Below, piece by piece: positions 22,176 through 30,491 of a stretch of DNA of 64,000 nucleotides; within the stretch, counting starts at the first letter, position 1, and each line of letters starts with the position of its first letter. The position numbers and the translations under genes are program-made. This DNA comes from Lautropia sp. SCN 69-89 (lineage in GTDB: Bacteria > Pseudomonadota > Gammaproteobacteria > Burkholderiales > Burkholderiaceae_E), in NCBI GenBank assembly GCA_001724855.1, contig MEED01000012.1, forward strand, positions 62,001-126,000, written 5' to 3'. The notes beneath the pieces are model-generated. The model was not told the DNA's origin. It saw nothing but the letters and a program-made list of their open reading frames with translations, and searched no databases.

Positions 22176-22661
22176 ATGTCGAAGCACGTCTCCGAGACGC
22201 CCGCGACGCAGTGGCTCAAGCGCCAGCAGGTCGTCTTCGGCGAGCATCCGTACGACTACGTCGAGCACGGCGGCACCGCCGAGTCGGCGCGCCAGCTCGG
22301 CGTGGACGAGCACGCGATCGTCAAGACGCTGGTCATGCAGGACGAAGCGGCCAGGCCGCTCGTCGTGCTGATGCACGGCGACCGCAAGGTGTCCACGAAG
22401 AACCTCGCGCGACAGGCCGGGCGCAAGAGCATCGCGCCCTGCGCGCCCGAGGTCGCGCAGCGGCACTCGGGCTACCTGGTCGGCGGCACCTCGCCCTTCG
22501 CCACGCGCAAGCCGATGCCCGTCTTCGTCGAGGCGTCGATCCTCGCGTTGCCGACGATCTGGATCAACGGTGGGCGGCGCGGCTTCCTGGTGTCGATCGA
22601 GCCGCGCGTGCTGGTCGATCTGCTGCGCGCGCAGCCGGTAAACTGCGCGCTCGTGGACTGA
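22176..22661 (+). CDS. ybaK: Cys-tRNA(Pro)/Cys-tRNA(Cys) deacylase, YbaK family
   Basis: 161 aa. Trans-editing enzyme that hydrolyses misacylated Cys-tRNA(Pro). Signatures: [16 protein letters not shown], the lysine in [25 protein letters not shown] and [13 protein letters not shown] with the GxxPFG-like loop, then [11 protein letters not shown]. The ATG at 22176 follows panE by 4 bp with AGAAG upstream. Normal length. Confidence 0.93.
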   Translation: MSKHVSETPATQWLKRQQVVFGEHPYDYVEHGGTAESARQLGVDEHAIVKTLVMQDEAARPLVVLMHGDRKVSTKNLARQAGRKSIAPCAPEVAQRHSGYLVGGTSPFATRKPMPVFVEASILALPTIWINGGRRGFLVSIEPRVLVDLLRAQPVNCALVD

Positions 22662-22674
22662 GGGCGAGGCGGGG

Positions 22675-23292
22675 ATGGACGCGCTCTACAGCGTGCTGGC
22701 GGTGCTGGGTGCCTACCTGGTCGGGTCGATTTCGTTCGCAGTGGTGATCAGCAAGGCGATGGGCCTGGCGGACCCGCGCAGCTACGGATCGGGCAACCCG
22801 GGCGCGACCAACGTGCTGCGCACCGGCAACAAGCTCGCCGCGGCGCTCACGCTCGCGGGCGACGCGCTCAAGGGCCTGGTCGCGGTGCTGGTCGCGAAGG
22901 CGCTGGCCGACCGCTTCGGCTTCGGCGACGGCACCATCGCGCTGGTTGCGCTGGCCGCCTTCGTCGGCCATCTGTTTCCGGTGTTCCACCGTTTCCAGGG
23001 CGGCAAGGGTGTGGCCACTGCCGCGGGCGTGCTGCTCGCGCTGAAGCCGGTGCTCGGCCTGGGCACGCTCGCGACCTGGCTGCTGATCGCGTTCTTCTTC
23101 CGTTACTCGTCGCTGGCCGCGCTGGTCGCCGCGATCTTCGCGCCGCTGTGGTACCTGTTCCTGTTCGGCCCCGATGCGGTCGCCGCCGCAGTGGCGCTGA
23201 TGAGCGCGCTGCTGATCTGGCGCCACGCGAAGAACATCCGGAACCTGCTCGCCGGCAAGGAGAGCCGGATCGGGCAGAAGAAACAGGCGTAG
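22675..23292 (+). CDS. plsY: acyl-phosphate:glycerol-3-phosphate acyltransferase PlsY
   Basis: 205 aa inner-membrane enzyme that makes lysophosphatidate from acyl-phosphate, the first step of phospholipid synthesis. Conserved motifs in order: [11 protein letters not shown], the phosphate-binding [42 protein letters not shown], and a C-terminal Ala-rich membrane segment. ATG start at 22675 with GGCGGGG upstream. Convergent with tsaD. Confidence 0.95.
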   Translation: MDALYSVLAVLGAYLVGSISFAVVISKAMGLADPRSYGSGNPGATNVLRTGNKLAAALTLAGDALKGLVAVLVAKALADRFGFGDGTIALVALAAFVGHLFPVFHRFQGGKGVATAAGVLLALKPVLGLGTLATWLLIAFFFRYSSLAALVAAIFAPLWYLFLFGPDAVAAAVALMSALLIWRHAKNIRNLLAGKESRIGQKKQA

Positions 23293-23310
23293 CACGGCGG
23301 CCCGCCGTGC
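23292..23310. terminator. hairpin between convergent plsY and tsaD
   Basis: GCACGGCGG-C-CCGCCGTGC, a perfect GC-rich inverted repeat that begins at the last base of the plsY stop codon and ends 4 bp before the tsaD stop. It has no T tract, so termination strength is uncertain, but its place between convergent genes fits a shared 3' end. Confidence 0.45.
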
Positions 23311-23313
23311 CCA

Positions 23314-24348
23314 TCAGGCCGCGCCCAGTTCCTCCATCGGCCAGCGCGGCCGCACCCGGAATCCGTCGATCGCCGCGCCGACCCCCGCGGTGGGTGCCGC
23401 GCCCGCCTGCAGGCGCAATGCGCCGGCGAACGCGATCATTGCGCCGTTGTCCGAGCACAGCGCGGGCTCGGGGAAATGCACGCGCAGTCGCTCGCGCGCC
23501 GAAGCCGTGCCGAGTTGCTCGCGCAGTCGCCGGTTCGCGCTGACGCCGCCCGCCACCACCAGCCGCTCGTGGCCGGTTTCGCGCAGCGCCCGCAGCGACT
23601 TCGCCACCAGCACGTCGACGATCGCCGCTTCCACCTCGGCGGCGAGGTCGGCGCGCGCCTGCTCGTCGGGAACGCCGCGGCGCACCGCGGTGAGCACCGC
23701 GGTCTTCAGGCCGCTGAAGCTGAAGTCGAGGTCGTCCGAGTGCAGCATCGGCCGCGGCAGCCGGTAGCGCCCCGGGGTGCCGGCGACCGCCAGCCGCGAG
23801 ATCGCCGGCCCGCCGGGGTAGCCCAGGCCGAGCAGTTGCGCGCTCTTGTCGAAGGCTTCGCCGGCGGCGTCGTCGAGCGTGTCGCCCAGCAGCGCATAGC
23901 GCCCGATGCCGGCCACCTGCATCAGCTGCGTGTGCCCGCCCGACACCAGCAGCGCGACGAACGGGAACGCGGGCCGATCGGTCGACAGCAGCGGCGACAG
24001 CAGATGGCCTTCGAGGTGGTGCACGCCGATCGCGGGGATGCCGAGCGCGAAGGCCATCGACGTGCCGATGCCGGCGCCCACCAGCAGCGCGCCCGCCAGG
24101 CCGGGACCCTCGGTGTAGGCGATCGCGTCGATCGCCGATGGGTCCACGCCGGCCTGCTCCAGCACCTGCCGCGTGAGCGGCAGCACGCGCCGGATGTGGT
24201 CGCGCGACGCGAGTTCGGGCACCACGCCACCGTAGCGCTCGTGCATCGCGATCTGCGAGTGCAGCGCCTGCCCGAGCAGGCCGCGCTCGGTGCAGTACAG
24301 CGCGATGCCGGTCTCGTCGCAGGAGGTCTCGATGCCCAGGACTTTCAC
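23314..24348 (-). CDS. tsaD: tRNA N6-adenosine threonylcarbamoyltransferase TsaD
   Basis: 344 aa ASKHA-fold enzyme that transfers the threonylcarbamoyl group to A37 of tRNA, with TsaB and TsaE (tsaE is at 1118). ATG start [17 protein letters not shown]; metal-binding [13 protein letters not shown]; nucleotide-binding [21 protein letters not shown] and the late [18 protein letters not shown]. Convergent with plsY. Essential in most bacteria. Confidence 0.97.
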   Translation of the reverse strand: MKVLGIETSCDETGIALYCTERGLLGQALHSQIAMHERYGGVVPELASRDHIRRVLPLTRQVLEQAGVDPSAIDAIAYTEGPGLAGALLVGAGIGTSMAFALGIPAIGVHHLEGHLLSPLLSTDRPAFPFVALLVSGGHTQLMQVAGIGRYALLGDTLDDAAGEAFDKSAQLLGLGYPGGPAISRLAVAGTPGRYRLPRPMLHSDDLDFSFSGLKTAVLTAVRRGVPDEQARADLAAEVEAAIVDVLVAKSLRALRETGHERLVVAGGVSANRRLREQLGTASARERLRVHFPEPALCSDNGAMIAFAGALRLQAGAAPTAGVGAAIDGFRVRPRWPMEELGAA

Positions 24349-24416
24349 TGGCCGAGTATCGCACGAGGGCCGGTGCGCACCGGCGGCTTGCCGACGCAGG
24401 CTCGATTCGACGCGGC

Positions 24417-25628
24417 CTACACTACCGGCAGCGCGAGATCGGGGCGGCCGCCGGGCCCCGCGGGCGCGCAGACACGGTTGCGGCCCGCGCGCTTGGCTTC
24501 GTAGAGCAGGCGGTCGGCCTCCGCGAGCAGCTGCTCGAGCGTCTGGCCTGTTCGAAGGATCGCCACGCCGATGCTTACGGTCACCGGCACCTCGATGCCG
24601 TCGGCCCGGCAGGGTCGACCCGCGATGCGATGGCGCAGGCGTTCGGCAGCGACGAACGCATCGCCGGGGCGCGCGAGCGGCACGAGCAGAGCGAACTCCT
24701 CGCCGCCATAGCGGGCCACCAGCGAGTCGCTGCGACTGCCTTCGCGCAGCTGACGCGCGCAGTGGCGCAGCACCGCATCGCCGACCGCATGGCCATGCTG
24801 GTCGTTCACGCGCTTGAAGTGGTCGATGTCGACCATCATGGCCGCGAGTGGCTGGTCAGACGCCCGCACGGCCGCGAGCAGGGGCCTGCCGCGCTCGAAC
24901 AGCACGCGCCGGGACACCAGTCGGGTCAACGGATCGGTGGCCGCGAGCGCGCGCAACTCGTCGGCCATCCTCGCGTGCATCGCCATGAGGATCAGCGCCG
25001 TGACGATCACCGGCATCAGTGCCAGCAGCGAGCCGGCGCCGAGCGACAGCGCATCGGCCGTCGCGACGTCCGACATCGGCAGTCCGAGCGCCTCGACCGC
25101 GAGACCGCTTCGCAGCAGCCAGACCATCGCGTTCGCGAATCCCGCCACCACCAGCAGGCGCCGCAGCACGTCGGCGGCCGGATCACGCGCGCGGGCGATG
25201 CGTGCCGCGGTGAGCGACGACACGATCGCGACCAGCGCCGAGGTGAACGCGATGCGTGCCGCGGGATCGGTCCGGACGAGCTCGAACCCCAGGCAGCCCA
25301 CGCCCAGCGCGAATACGATCGCGCCCAGCAGCGCCGGCCGCGGCCGAGCGCCGTAGAGCCGGCGCACCGCCTCGCAGGCGAGCATGACCGAGCCGGCGAT
25401 CGTCGCGTCGGCGATCGCGGGAACGATCGTGGCGCGGTTCTCGGGCGCGAGCCCGGCCGCGATCAAACCGAGGCCTCCGAGCGCGAGCGCGAGCGCATGC
25501 AGGCCGAGCGCGGTCGTCGACGGATGATGCAGCGATCGCAGGAAGACCAGCGCGCCGGCCGTGGCGAGCGCTACTGCGCCGCCGAACAGCATCAGCGTGT
25601 GCATGTCGACGATCAGGAAGCGGCCCAT
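24417..25628 (-). CDS. membrane-anchored diguanylate cyclase (GGDEF)
   Basis: 403 aa. The N-terminal ~225 residues are a hydrophobic multi-helix sensor region without a recognisable named domain. The C-terminal GGDEF domain carries [19 protein letters not shown] and the active-site loop RYGGEEFA, so it should make c-di-GMP from two GTP. The position of the RxxD inhibitory site reads RSDS, so product inhibition may be lost. ATG at 25628 ([12 protein letters not shown]) is chosen; an in-frame upstream extension is non-hydrophobic and Arg/Pro-rich. It has a paralogue of the same layout at 27064-28263. Confidence 0.9.
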   Translation of the reverse strand: MGRFLIVDMHTLMLFGGAVALATAGALVFLRSLHHPSTTALGLHALALALGGLGLIAAGLAPENRATIVPAIADATIAGSVMLACEAVRRLYGARPRPALLGAIVFALGVGCLGFELVRTDPAARIAFTSALVAIVSSLTAARIARARDPAADVLRRLLVVAGFANAMVWLLRSGLAVEALGLPMSDVATADALSLGAGSLLALMPVIVTALILMAMHARMADELRALAATDPLTRLVSRRVLFERGRPLLAAVRASDQPLAAMMVDIDHFKRVNDQHGHAVGDAVLRHCARQLREGSRSDSLVARYGGEEFALLVPLARPGDAFVAAERLRHRIAGRPCRADGIEVPVTVSIGVAILRTGQTLEQLLAEADRLLYEAKRAGRNRVCAPAGPGGRPDLALPVV

Positions 25629-25797
25629 GCTTACGACCTGCAGCCGCGGCCCCGGAACGAGCGGCGCGCCCGCAAGCTGCTTCGGCGCGCCCGGATCGCC
25701 GCAGTCTGGCACCGCCGCCGGGGCGCAACAAGCGCCGCCCGAACCGCGAATCCCGCCGTTCGTCGGCCGCTGCGGGCGCCTATAATCGGCCGCCTCG

Positions 25798-27030
25798 ATG
25801 AGCCAGCCTTTCGACCTGATCGTGATCGGCGCCGGCGCGGCCGGGCTGTTCTGCGCGTCGGTCGCCGGGCAGCGCGGCCTGCGCGTGGCGCTGGTCGACC
25901 ATTGGCCGCGGCTGGCCGAGAAGATCCGCATCTCGGGCGGCGGACGCTGCAACTTCACCAACCTGTCGGCCGATCGGCACGAACGGTTCACCGGCGAAGA
26001 TCCGCGCTTCGCCCGCGCGGCATTGCGCGCGTTTCCGCCGCGCCGCTTCGTCGACCTGGTGCGCCGTCACCACATCGGTTTTCACGAGAAGCACAAGGGG
26101 CAGCTGTTCTGCGACGACAGCGCCGAGCGCATCGTCGCGATGCTGCGCGACGAGTGCGAGCGCGGCCGCATCGCGTGGTACCGGCCGTGCCGCGTCGACG
26201 CGGTGATCCGCCGCGAGCCCGACGCTTCGGGGCGGCCGCGCTTCGAACTGCACACGGGTGCCGGCGTGCTGGCGACGCACGCGCTCGCGATCGCCACCGG
26301 CGGGCTGTCGATCCCGAAGATCGGCGCGACCGACCTCGGCTACCGGATCGCCCGCCAGTTCGGCCTGCGCGTGGTCGAGCCGCGGCCCGCGCTGGTGCCG
26401 CTCACTTTCGAGGCGGGCGACCAGGCGCTGTTCGCCGGACTCGCCGGCGTCTCGCTGCCGGTGAGGATCCGCGCGCCGCAGTCGCCGGCCTCGCCCGCGT
26501 TCGACGAAGACCTGCTGTTCACGCACCGTGGCCTGTCGGGGCCGGCGGTGCTGCAGGCGTCCACCTTCTGGCGCCCCGGCGCGCCGCTGGCGATCGACCT
26601 GGTGCCGGACGACGACCTCGCCGACGCATTGATCGAAGCGCGCTCGGGCGGGCGCGCGCAGTTGTCGTCGCTGCTGGCCGCGCGGCTGCCGCGCCGCCTC
26701 GCCCAGCGCTGGCTGCAGCAGCCCGAGTGGTCGGTGCTGGCTGCGCGCCCGCTGGCCGAAATCGGCAACCGCGAACTGGCCGCGCTGGCCGCGAGCCTGC
26801 GCGACTGGCGGATCGTTCCGTCGGGTACCGAGGGTTTCCGCAAGGCCGAGGTGACCTCGGGCGGCGTGGCGACCGAAGCGCTCGACCCTCGCACGATGCA
26901 GGCGCGCGCGGTGCCCGGCCTGTACTTCATTGGCGAAGTGGTCGACGTGACCGGCTGGCTCGGCGGCTACAACTTCCAGTGGGCCTGGGCCTCGGGCTTC
27001 GCCGCCGGGCAGTCGATCGGCGCGCGCTGA
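25798..27030 (+). CDS. NAD(P)/FAD-dependent oxidoreductase, YhiN/BaiN family
   Basis: 410 aa flavoprotein of the HI0933 family. FAD motif VIGAGAAGLFCASVAGQRG, then EKIRISGGGRCNFTN (diagnostic), LAIATGGLSIPKIGATDLGY, DEDLLFTHRGLSGPAVLQ and a C-terminal GLYFIGEVVDVTGWLGGYNFQWAWASG. No physiological substrate is firmly known for most members. TATAAT (25781-25786) ends 11 nt before the ATG and no Shine-Dalgarno is present, so the message may be almost leaderless. Confidence 0.93.
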   Translation: MSQPFDLIVIGAGAAGLFCASVAGQRGLRVALVDHWPRLAEKIRISGGGRCNFTNLSADRHERFTGEDPRFARAALRAFPPRRFVDLVRRHHIGFHEKHKGQLFCDDSAERIVAMLRDECERGRIAWYRPCRVDAVIRREPDASGRPRFELHTGAGVLATHALAIATGGLSIPKIGATDLGYRIARQFGLRVVEPRPALVPLTFEAGDQALFAGLAGVSLPVRIRAPQSPASPAFDEDLLFTHRGLSGPAVLQASTFWRPGAPLAIDLVPDDDLADALIEARSGGRAQLSSLLAARLPRRLAQRWLQQPEWSVLAARPLAEIGNRELAALAASLRDWRIVPSGTEGFRKAEVTSGGVATEALDPRTMQARAVPGLYFIGEVVDVTGWLGGYNFQWAWASGFAAGQSIGAR

Positions 27031-27063
27031 ATCCCGGCGCGCGCTCGATCCCGGCGCGCGGCC

Positions 27064-28263
27064 TTACACGGCAACCGGCACGTCGTCGGCGACGACGCGG
27101 TTGCGCCCGTCCGCCTTCGCGCGATAAGCGCGGCGATCCGCCTCGTCGAGCAGCTGGCGCAAGGTCTTGCCGTGGCGGTGAACCGTGACGCCGATGCTCA
27201 GCGTCACCGGAATCCGCTCGCTCTCCAGCCGGTACGGCGAGGCCTCCATCGTCGCGCGCAGCCGCTCGGCGACGACGAAGGCCGCCGCTTCGCTGGGCAC
27301 CGGCACCAGCGCGCAGAACTCGTCGCCGCCGTAGCGCACGATCAGCGAATCGGGGCGCAGCGTCTGGCGCAGCACGCCGGCGACGTGCCGCAGCACGAGG
27401 TCGCCGATTGCGTGTCCATGCCGGTCGTTGATCGTCTTGAAGTTGTCGACGTCGATCATCAGCAGGGCGATGCAGCCTCCCTGGGATGCGCGGCCGAGCA
27501 GCCGGTCGGCCGACTCCTGCAGCGAGCGGCGCGACACCAGCCCGGTCAGGTCGTCGGTGGTCGCCATCCGGTGCAGCCGCGCGCTCAGTTGCGAGTTGGC
27601 GATGCTGAGCACCGACACCGTGATCGCGAACGGCATCGAGCCGAAGACCACTGCGAACAACGCGCGCAGCACGCCCGGCGGCGCGCTGCCGTCCGAGTGC
27701 AACGGGATGCCGTGGACGAGGAATGCGACCAGCCGCACGGCGACGATCGCGCAGAACAGCACCAGCAGCGCGCGGATCAGTCGCACCGAGCGCAGCGCCG
27801 CAAGCCAGCGCGAGCGGTGCGCCTCCCAGGCCGCCAGCCCCATGAACGCGATCACGAAGACGCTGTTCAACACGAGTCGCGCGATTGCCCGGTCCGCTGT
27901 CGGTTCGCGCAGCACGACCAGCGCGGCGACGTAGGCGGCAAGAGCGAGTCCCGCGACGATCGCGCGGCCCTGCAACCCGTCCAGGCCATGGAGCTGCCGC
28001 GAGCCAAGCCAGACCAGCACCGCCGAAACGCCGAACGCCGTGTAGCCGAGCAGCGGCGCCAGCCAGCCGGCCAGTCCCTCGCGCACGGCGAACGACAGGA
28101 ATCCGACGCCGAGCGCGAGGATCCCGGCCGCGAACAGCGTCAGCGCCGGACTGGATTCGCGGTGATCGCGCCTCAGCCAGATCAGGATGACGGCGCCGAC
28201 CAGGCTGCTGAATCCGGTCAGCATGTAGACGGTCGGGATGTCCGGAAGGAACGCCATGGCCAT
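27064..28263 (-). CDS. second membrane-anchored diguanylate cyclase (GGDEF)
   Basis: About 399 aa. Several N-terminal membrane helices (to about residue 230), then a GGDEF domain with IDVDNFKTINDRHGHAIGD and RYGGDEFC, an intact active site. The I-site position reads RPDS rather than RxxD, the same change as in its neighbour at 24417. The start is uncertain among ATGs at 28272, 28263 and 28257; 28263 has AGAGA 9 nt upstream. The two cyclases flank the YhiN-like gene and probably arose by an old duplication, though their sensor regions differ. Confidence 0.88.
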   Translation of the reverse strand: MAMAFLPDIPTVYMLTGFSSLVGAVILIWLRRDHRESSPALTLFAAGILALGVGFLSFAVREGLAGWLAPLLGYTAFGVSAVLVWLGSRQLHGLDGLQGRAIVAGLALAAYVAALVVLREPTADRAIARLVLNSVFVIAFMGLAAWEAHRSRWLAALRSVRLIRALLVLFCAIVAVRLVAFLVHGIPLHSDGSAPPGVLRALFAVVFGSMPFAITVSVLSIANSQLSARLHRMATTDDLTGLVSRRSLQESADRLLGRASQGGCIALLMIDVDNFKTINDRHGHAIGDLVLRHVAGVLRQTLRPDSLIVRYGGDEFCALVPVPSEAAAFVVAERLRATMEASPYRLESERIPVTLSIGVTVHRHGKTLRQLLDEADRRAYRAKADGRNRVVADDVPVAV

Positions 28264-28408
28264 GACGCGCATTCTCTGTGCGGGTGACGCCATGCCCCGG
28301 CGCGACCCGATGGGTGGCGCCGCGTGGCAGTTCCCCGGCGGGCGCCTGTGGCGCCGAACATCGCGCGAGGGTGCCCGGGCCGCGCCCCAGCGGACGCGGC
28401 TGCGTCCG

Positions 28409-29431
28409 TCAGAACCCCATCCGTGTGCGCCGCGCGGAGCGCTCGTTCGCCAGGTCCTGCAAGCCGATTTCGCTGCGACCGGCGAGCTTCGCGCTGCCGA
28501 AGGCACCCACCAGCTGGCGGCGCATCTCGCGCGGCGCGCAGCGCGCGAGCCGGTCGGCCACCGCGTCGGCCAGCTGGTCGGGGAAGTGCGCGCCCCACTC
28601 GTGCGAATCGCGGATCTCGCGGTACAGCCCCTGCGCGATGCGCCGCGCGCCATCGCGATCGGGTGGCGGGATCTCGTAGACGTTCATCCGGTTCAGGATC
28701 GGATCGGGGATGCGCCCGATGTCGTTGGCGGTGGCCACCCAGACGATGTCCGAACAGTCGACCGGTACCTCGGCGAACTCGTCGACGAACTCGGCCGCGG
28801 TGTCGGGCTCGAGCAGCCCGTAGAGCGCGCCCAGCGGATCGTACTGGCCGTCGGCCGATGCCTTGTCGATCTCGTCGACCACCATCACGGGATTGGCGTA
28901 GTCGCCATGGACCAGCGTGTCGAACACCTTGCCCGCTCGCGCGTTGCGCCACTGCGCCGAGGCTCCGGAGAGGATCCAGCCGGCGGTGAGCGAGCTCATC
29001 GAGACGAAACCGTAGCCGGTGCCGAGCAGCTGCGACAGGCGGCGCGCGAACCGGGTCTTGCCGATGCCCGGCTCGCCCAGCAGCAACAGCGGTGTCAGCT
29101 CGACCGGGTCGGAAGTCTCCAGGCACAGCGCGAGCTGGCGGCGCAGGTCGTCGAGCACTTCGCCGAAGTTCGGCAGCTCCTCGGCCAGCGCGTCGAAGTC
29201 GGGCATCGCCGCGGGCTTCACGCTGAAGCGCTCGCCGCCGGCCTTCAGCATCTTCTCGTAGGTGCCCTTCAGCGACTCGTTCGCCCCGGGCGGCAGCTCG
29301 TCGAGCGCAGTCTCGACCCGGCTGGTCGAGTAGATCTGGCGGAATCCGGCGATCGCGATCGGCGCGCCGCCAGTTGGCGATCCGTGTTCGGTGTTTCGAC
29401 TCGTCGAAGGCATGGACCCGGTCTCCGGCAC
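28409..29431 (-). CDS. Lon-like AAA+ ATPase without protease domain
   Basis: 340 aa cytoplasmic ATPase. Walker A GEPGIGKTRFARRL (near residue 120), Walker B VMVVDEIDKAS, sensor 1 VATANDIG, and RIPDPILNRMNVYEIPPP resembling the Lon AAA module. There is no Lon N-domain and no Ser-Lys protease domain; the protein ends shortly after the alpha-helical lid. The N-terminal ~100 residues are unrelated to Lon and rich in Pro/Glu. Possibly a stand-alone remodelling ATPase; partner unknown. ATG at 29431; transcribed toward the second GGDEF gene. Confidence 0.85.
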   Translation of the reverse strand: MPETGSMPSTSRNTEHGSPTGGAPIAIAGFRQIYSTSRVETALDELPPGANESLKGTYEKMLKAGGERFSVKPAAMPDFDALAEELPNFGEVLDDLRRQLALCLETSDPVELTPLLLLGEPGIGKTRFARRLSQLLGTGYGFVSMSSLTAGWILSGASAQWRNARAGKVFDTLVHGDYANPVMVVDEIDKASADGQYDPLGALYGLLEPDTAAEFVDEFAEVPVDCSDIVWVATANDIGRIPDPILNRMNVYEIPPPDRDGARRIAQGLYREIRDSHEWGAHFPDQLADAVADRLARCAPREMRRQLVGAFGSAKLAGRSEIGLQDLANERSARRTRMGF

Positions 29432-29574
29432 TGCGTTGCCTGATTCTTGAGCAGAGGCGCCCTCGGGTTCAAGCCCCGCGTGCGCCTTTCGATCCGGCGG
29501 CGCGTCCTTCGGTCCGCCCGAAGCACGGCGCGCGGCTTCGGCGCCACGGCCGACAGGGCGCGCCCGGCTGCGCT

Positions 29575-29603
29575 TTGCCGGCCCGGCGAATATCCGCTAG
29601 AAT
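29575..29603 (+). promoter_or_regulatory. sigma70 promoter of rpsU
   Basis: TTGCCG (29575-29580), a 17-bp spacer, and TAGAAT (29598-29603), 32 bp before the rpsU ATG. The ribosome-binding site GGGGGTGAT (29621-29629) is close to perfect, as expected for a ribosomal-protein gene. This promoter probably drives the whole rpsU-yqeY-dnaG-rpoD block. Confidence 0.75.
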
Positions 29604-29634
29604 TTCGGGTTCCATTGAAAGGGGGTGATTTTTA

Positions 29635-29847
29635 ATGCCGACCGTCCGCGTCAAGGAGAACGAGCCCTTCGACGTCGCGCTGCGTCGCTTCAAGCGCACG
29701 ATCGAGAAAGCCGGAATCATTACCGAGCTTCGTTCGCGCGAGTTCTACGAGAAGCCGACCGCCGAACGCAAGCGCAAGAAGGCGGCCGCGGTCAAGCGCC
29801 ATTACAAGCGTCTTCGCAGCCAGATGCTGCCGAAGAAGATGTACTGA
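29635..29847 (+). CDS. rpsU: 30S ribosomal protein S21
   Basis: 70 aa, basic, starting [19 protein letters not shown] and ending [13 protein letters not shown]; full length and highly typical for betaproteobacteria. S21 helps base pairing between the mRNA Shine-Dalgarno and the 16S rRNA 3' end. First gene of the macromolecular-synthesis block, followed by a strong hairpin terminator that would attenuate read-through. Confidence 0.98.
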   Translation: MPTVRVKENEPFDVALRRFKRTIEKAGIITELRSREFYEKPTAERKRKKAAAVKRHYKRLRSQMLPKKMY

Positions 29848-29888
29848 CGCCTGTCCGGCAAGACACCCGGCGCCTGCGGCGCCACCCC

Positions 29889-29933
29889 CGAAGGCCTGTC
29901 CGGCGACCTGCGCTGGCAGGCCTTCGTCCTTTT
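29889..29933 (+). terminator. intrinsic terminator/attenuator after rpsU
   Basis: Perfect 10-bp stem CGAAGGCCTG / CAGGCCTTCG with an 18-nt loop, followed by TCCTTTT. A smaller GGCGCC-TGC-GGCGCC hairpin precedes it. The site between rpsU and downstream genes matches the partial terminator of the E. coli rpsU-dnaG-rpoD operon, which makes S21 far more abundant than primase. Confidence 0.75.
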
Positions 29934-29945
29934 CCGGGGCACGAC

Positions 29946-30398
29946 ATGAACCTGAAAGAGCGAATCGGCGAAGACATGAAGGCGGCGATGCGCGCCCGCG
30001 AAGCCGGTCGCCTGTCGGCAATCCGCATGCTGCTGGCGGCCATCAAGCAGAAAGAGGTCGACGAGCGCATCACGGTCGACGACGCGCAGGTGGTGTCGAT
30101 CGTCGATCGCCTGATCCGCCAGCGGCGCGACTCGATCGAGCAATTCGAGAAGGCGGGCCGCACCGATCTCGCCGACCGCGAAAAGGCCGAGATCGAAGTG
30201 CTGTCGGCCTACCTGCCGCAGCAGGCCAGCCCCGCCGAAGTGGCTGCCGAGATCGACGCGGCGATCGCCGCCGCCGGCGCCACCGGGCCCCAGCAGATGG
30301 GCAAGGTGATGGCCGTGCTCAAGCAGCGCCTGGCCGGGCGCACCGACCTCGCCGCCGTCTCGGCGCACGTCAAGGCCCGGCTCGCCGGCGGCGCGTAG
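29946..30398 (+). CDS. yqeY: GatB/YqeY domain-containing protein
   Basis: 150 aa, helical, homologous to the tRNA-binding C-terminal domain of the Glu/Asp-tRNA amidotransferase subunit GatB. Starts MNLKERIGEDMKAAMRAREAG and holds LSAIRMLLAAIKQKEVDER, LSAYLPQQ and MGKVMAVLKQRLAGRTD. Its function as a free-standing protein is unclear. It is regularly found between rpsU and dnaG in betaproteobacteria, as here. Confidence 0.93.
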   Translation: MNLKERIGEDMKAAMRAREAGRLSAIRMLLAAIKQKEVDERITVDDAQVVSIVDRLIRQRRDSIEQFEKAGRTDLADREKAEIEVLSAYLPQQASPAEVAAEIDAAIAAAGATGPQQMGKVMAVLKQRLAGRTDLAAVSAHVKARLAGGA

Positions 30399-30491
30399 GC
30401 CGCTGGCAGCAGGCCGCAGGCAGGCCGCGCTGTCGGGCGCACGGCGCCTGACGGCGCGGTTGGGGCCGCCGCCGCGCGCTACACTGGCCGC

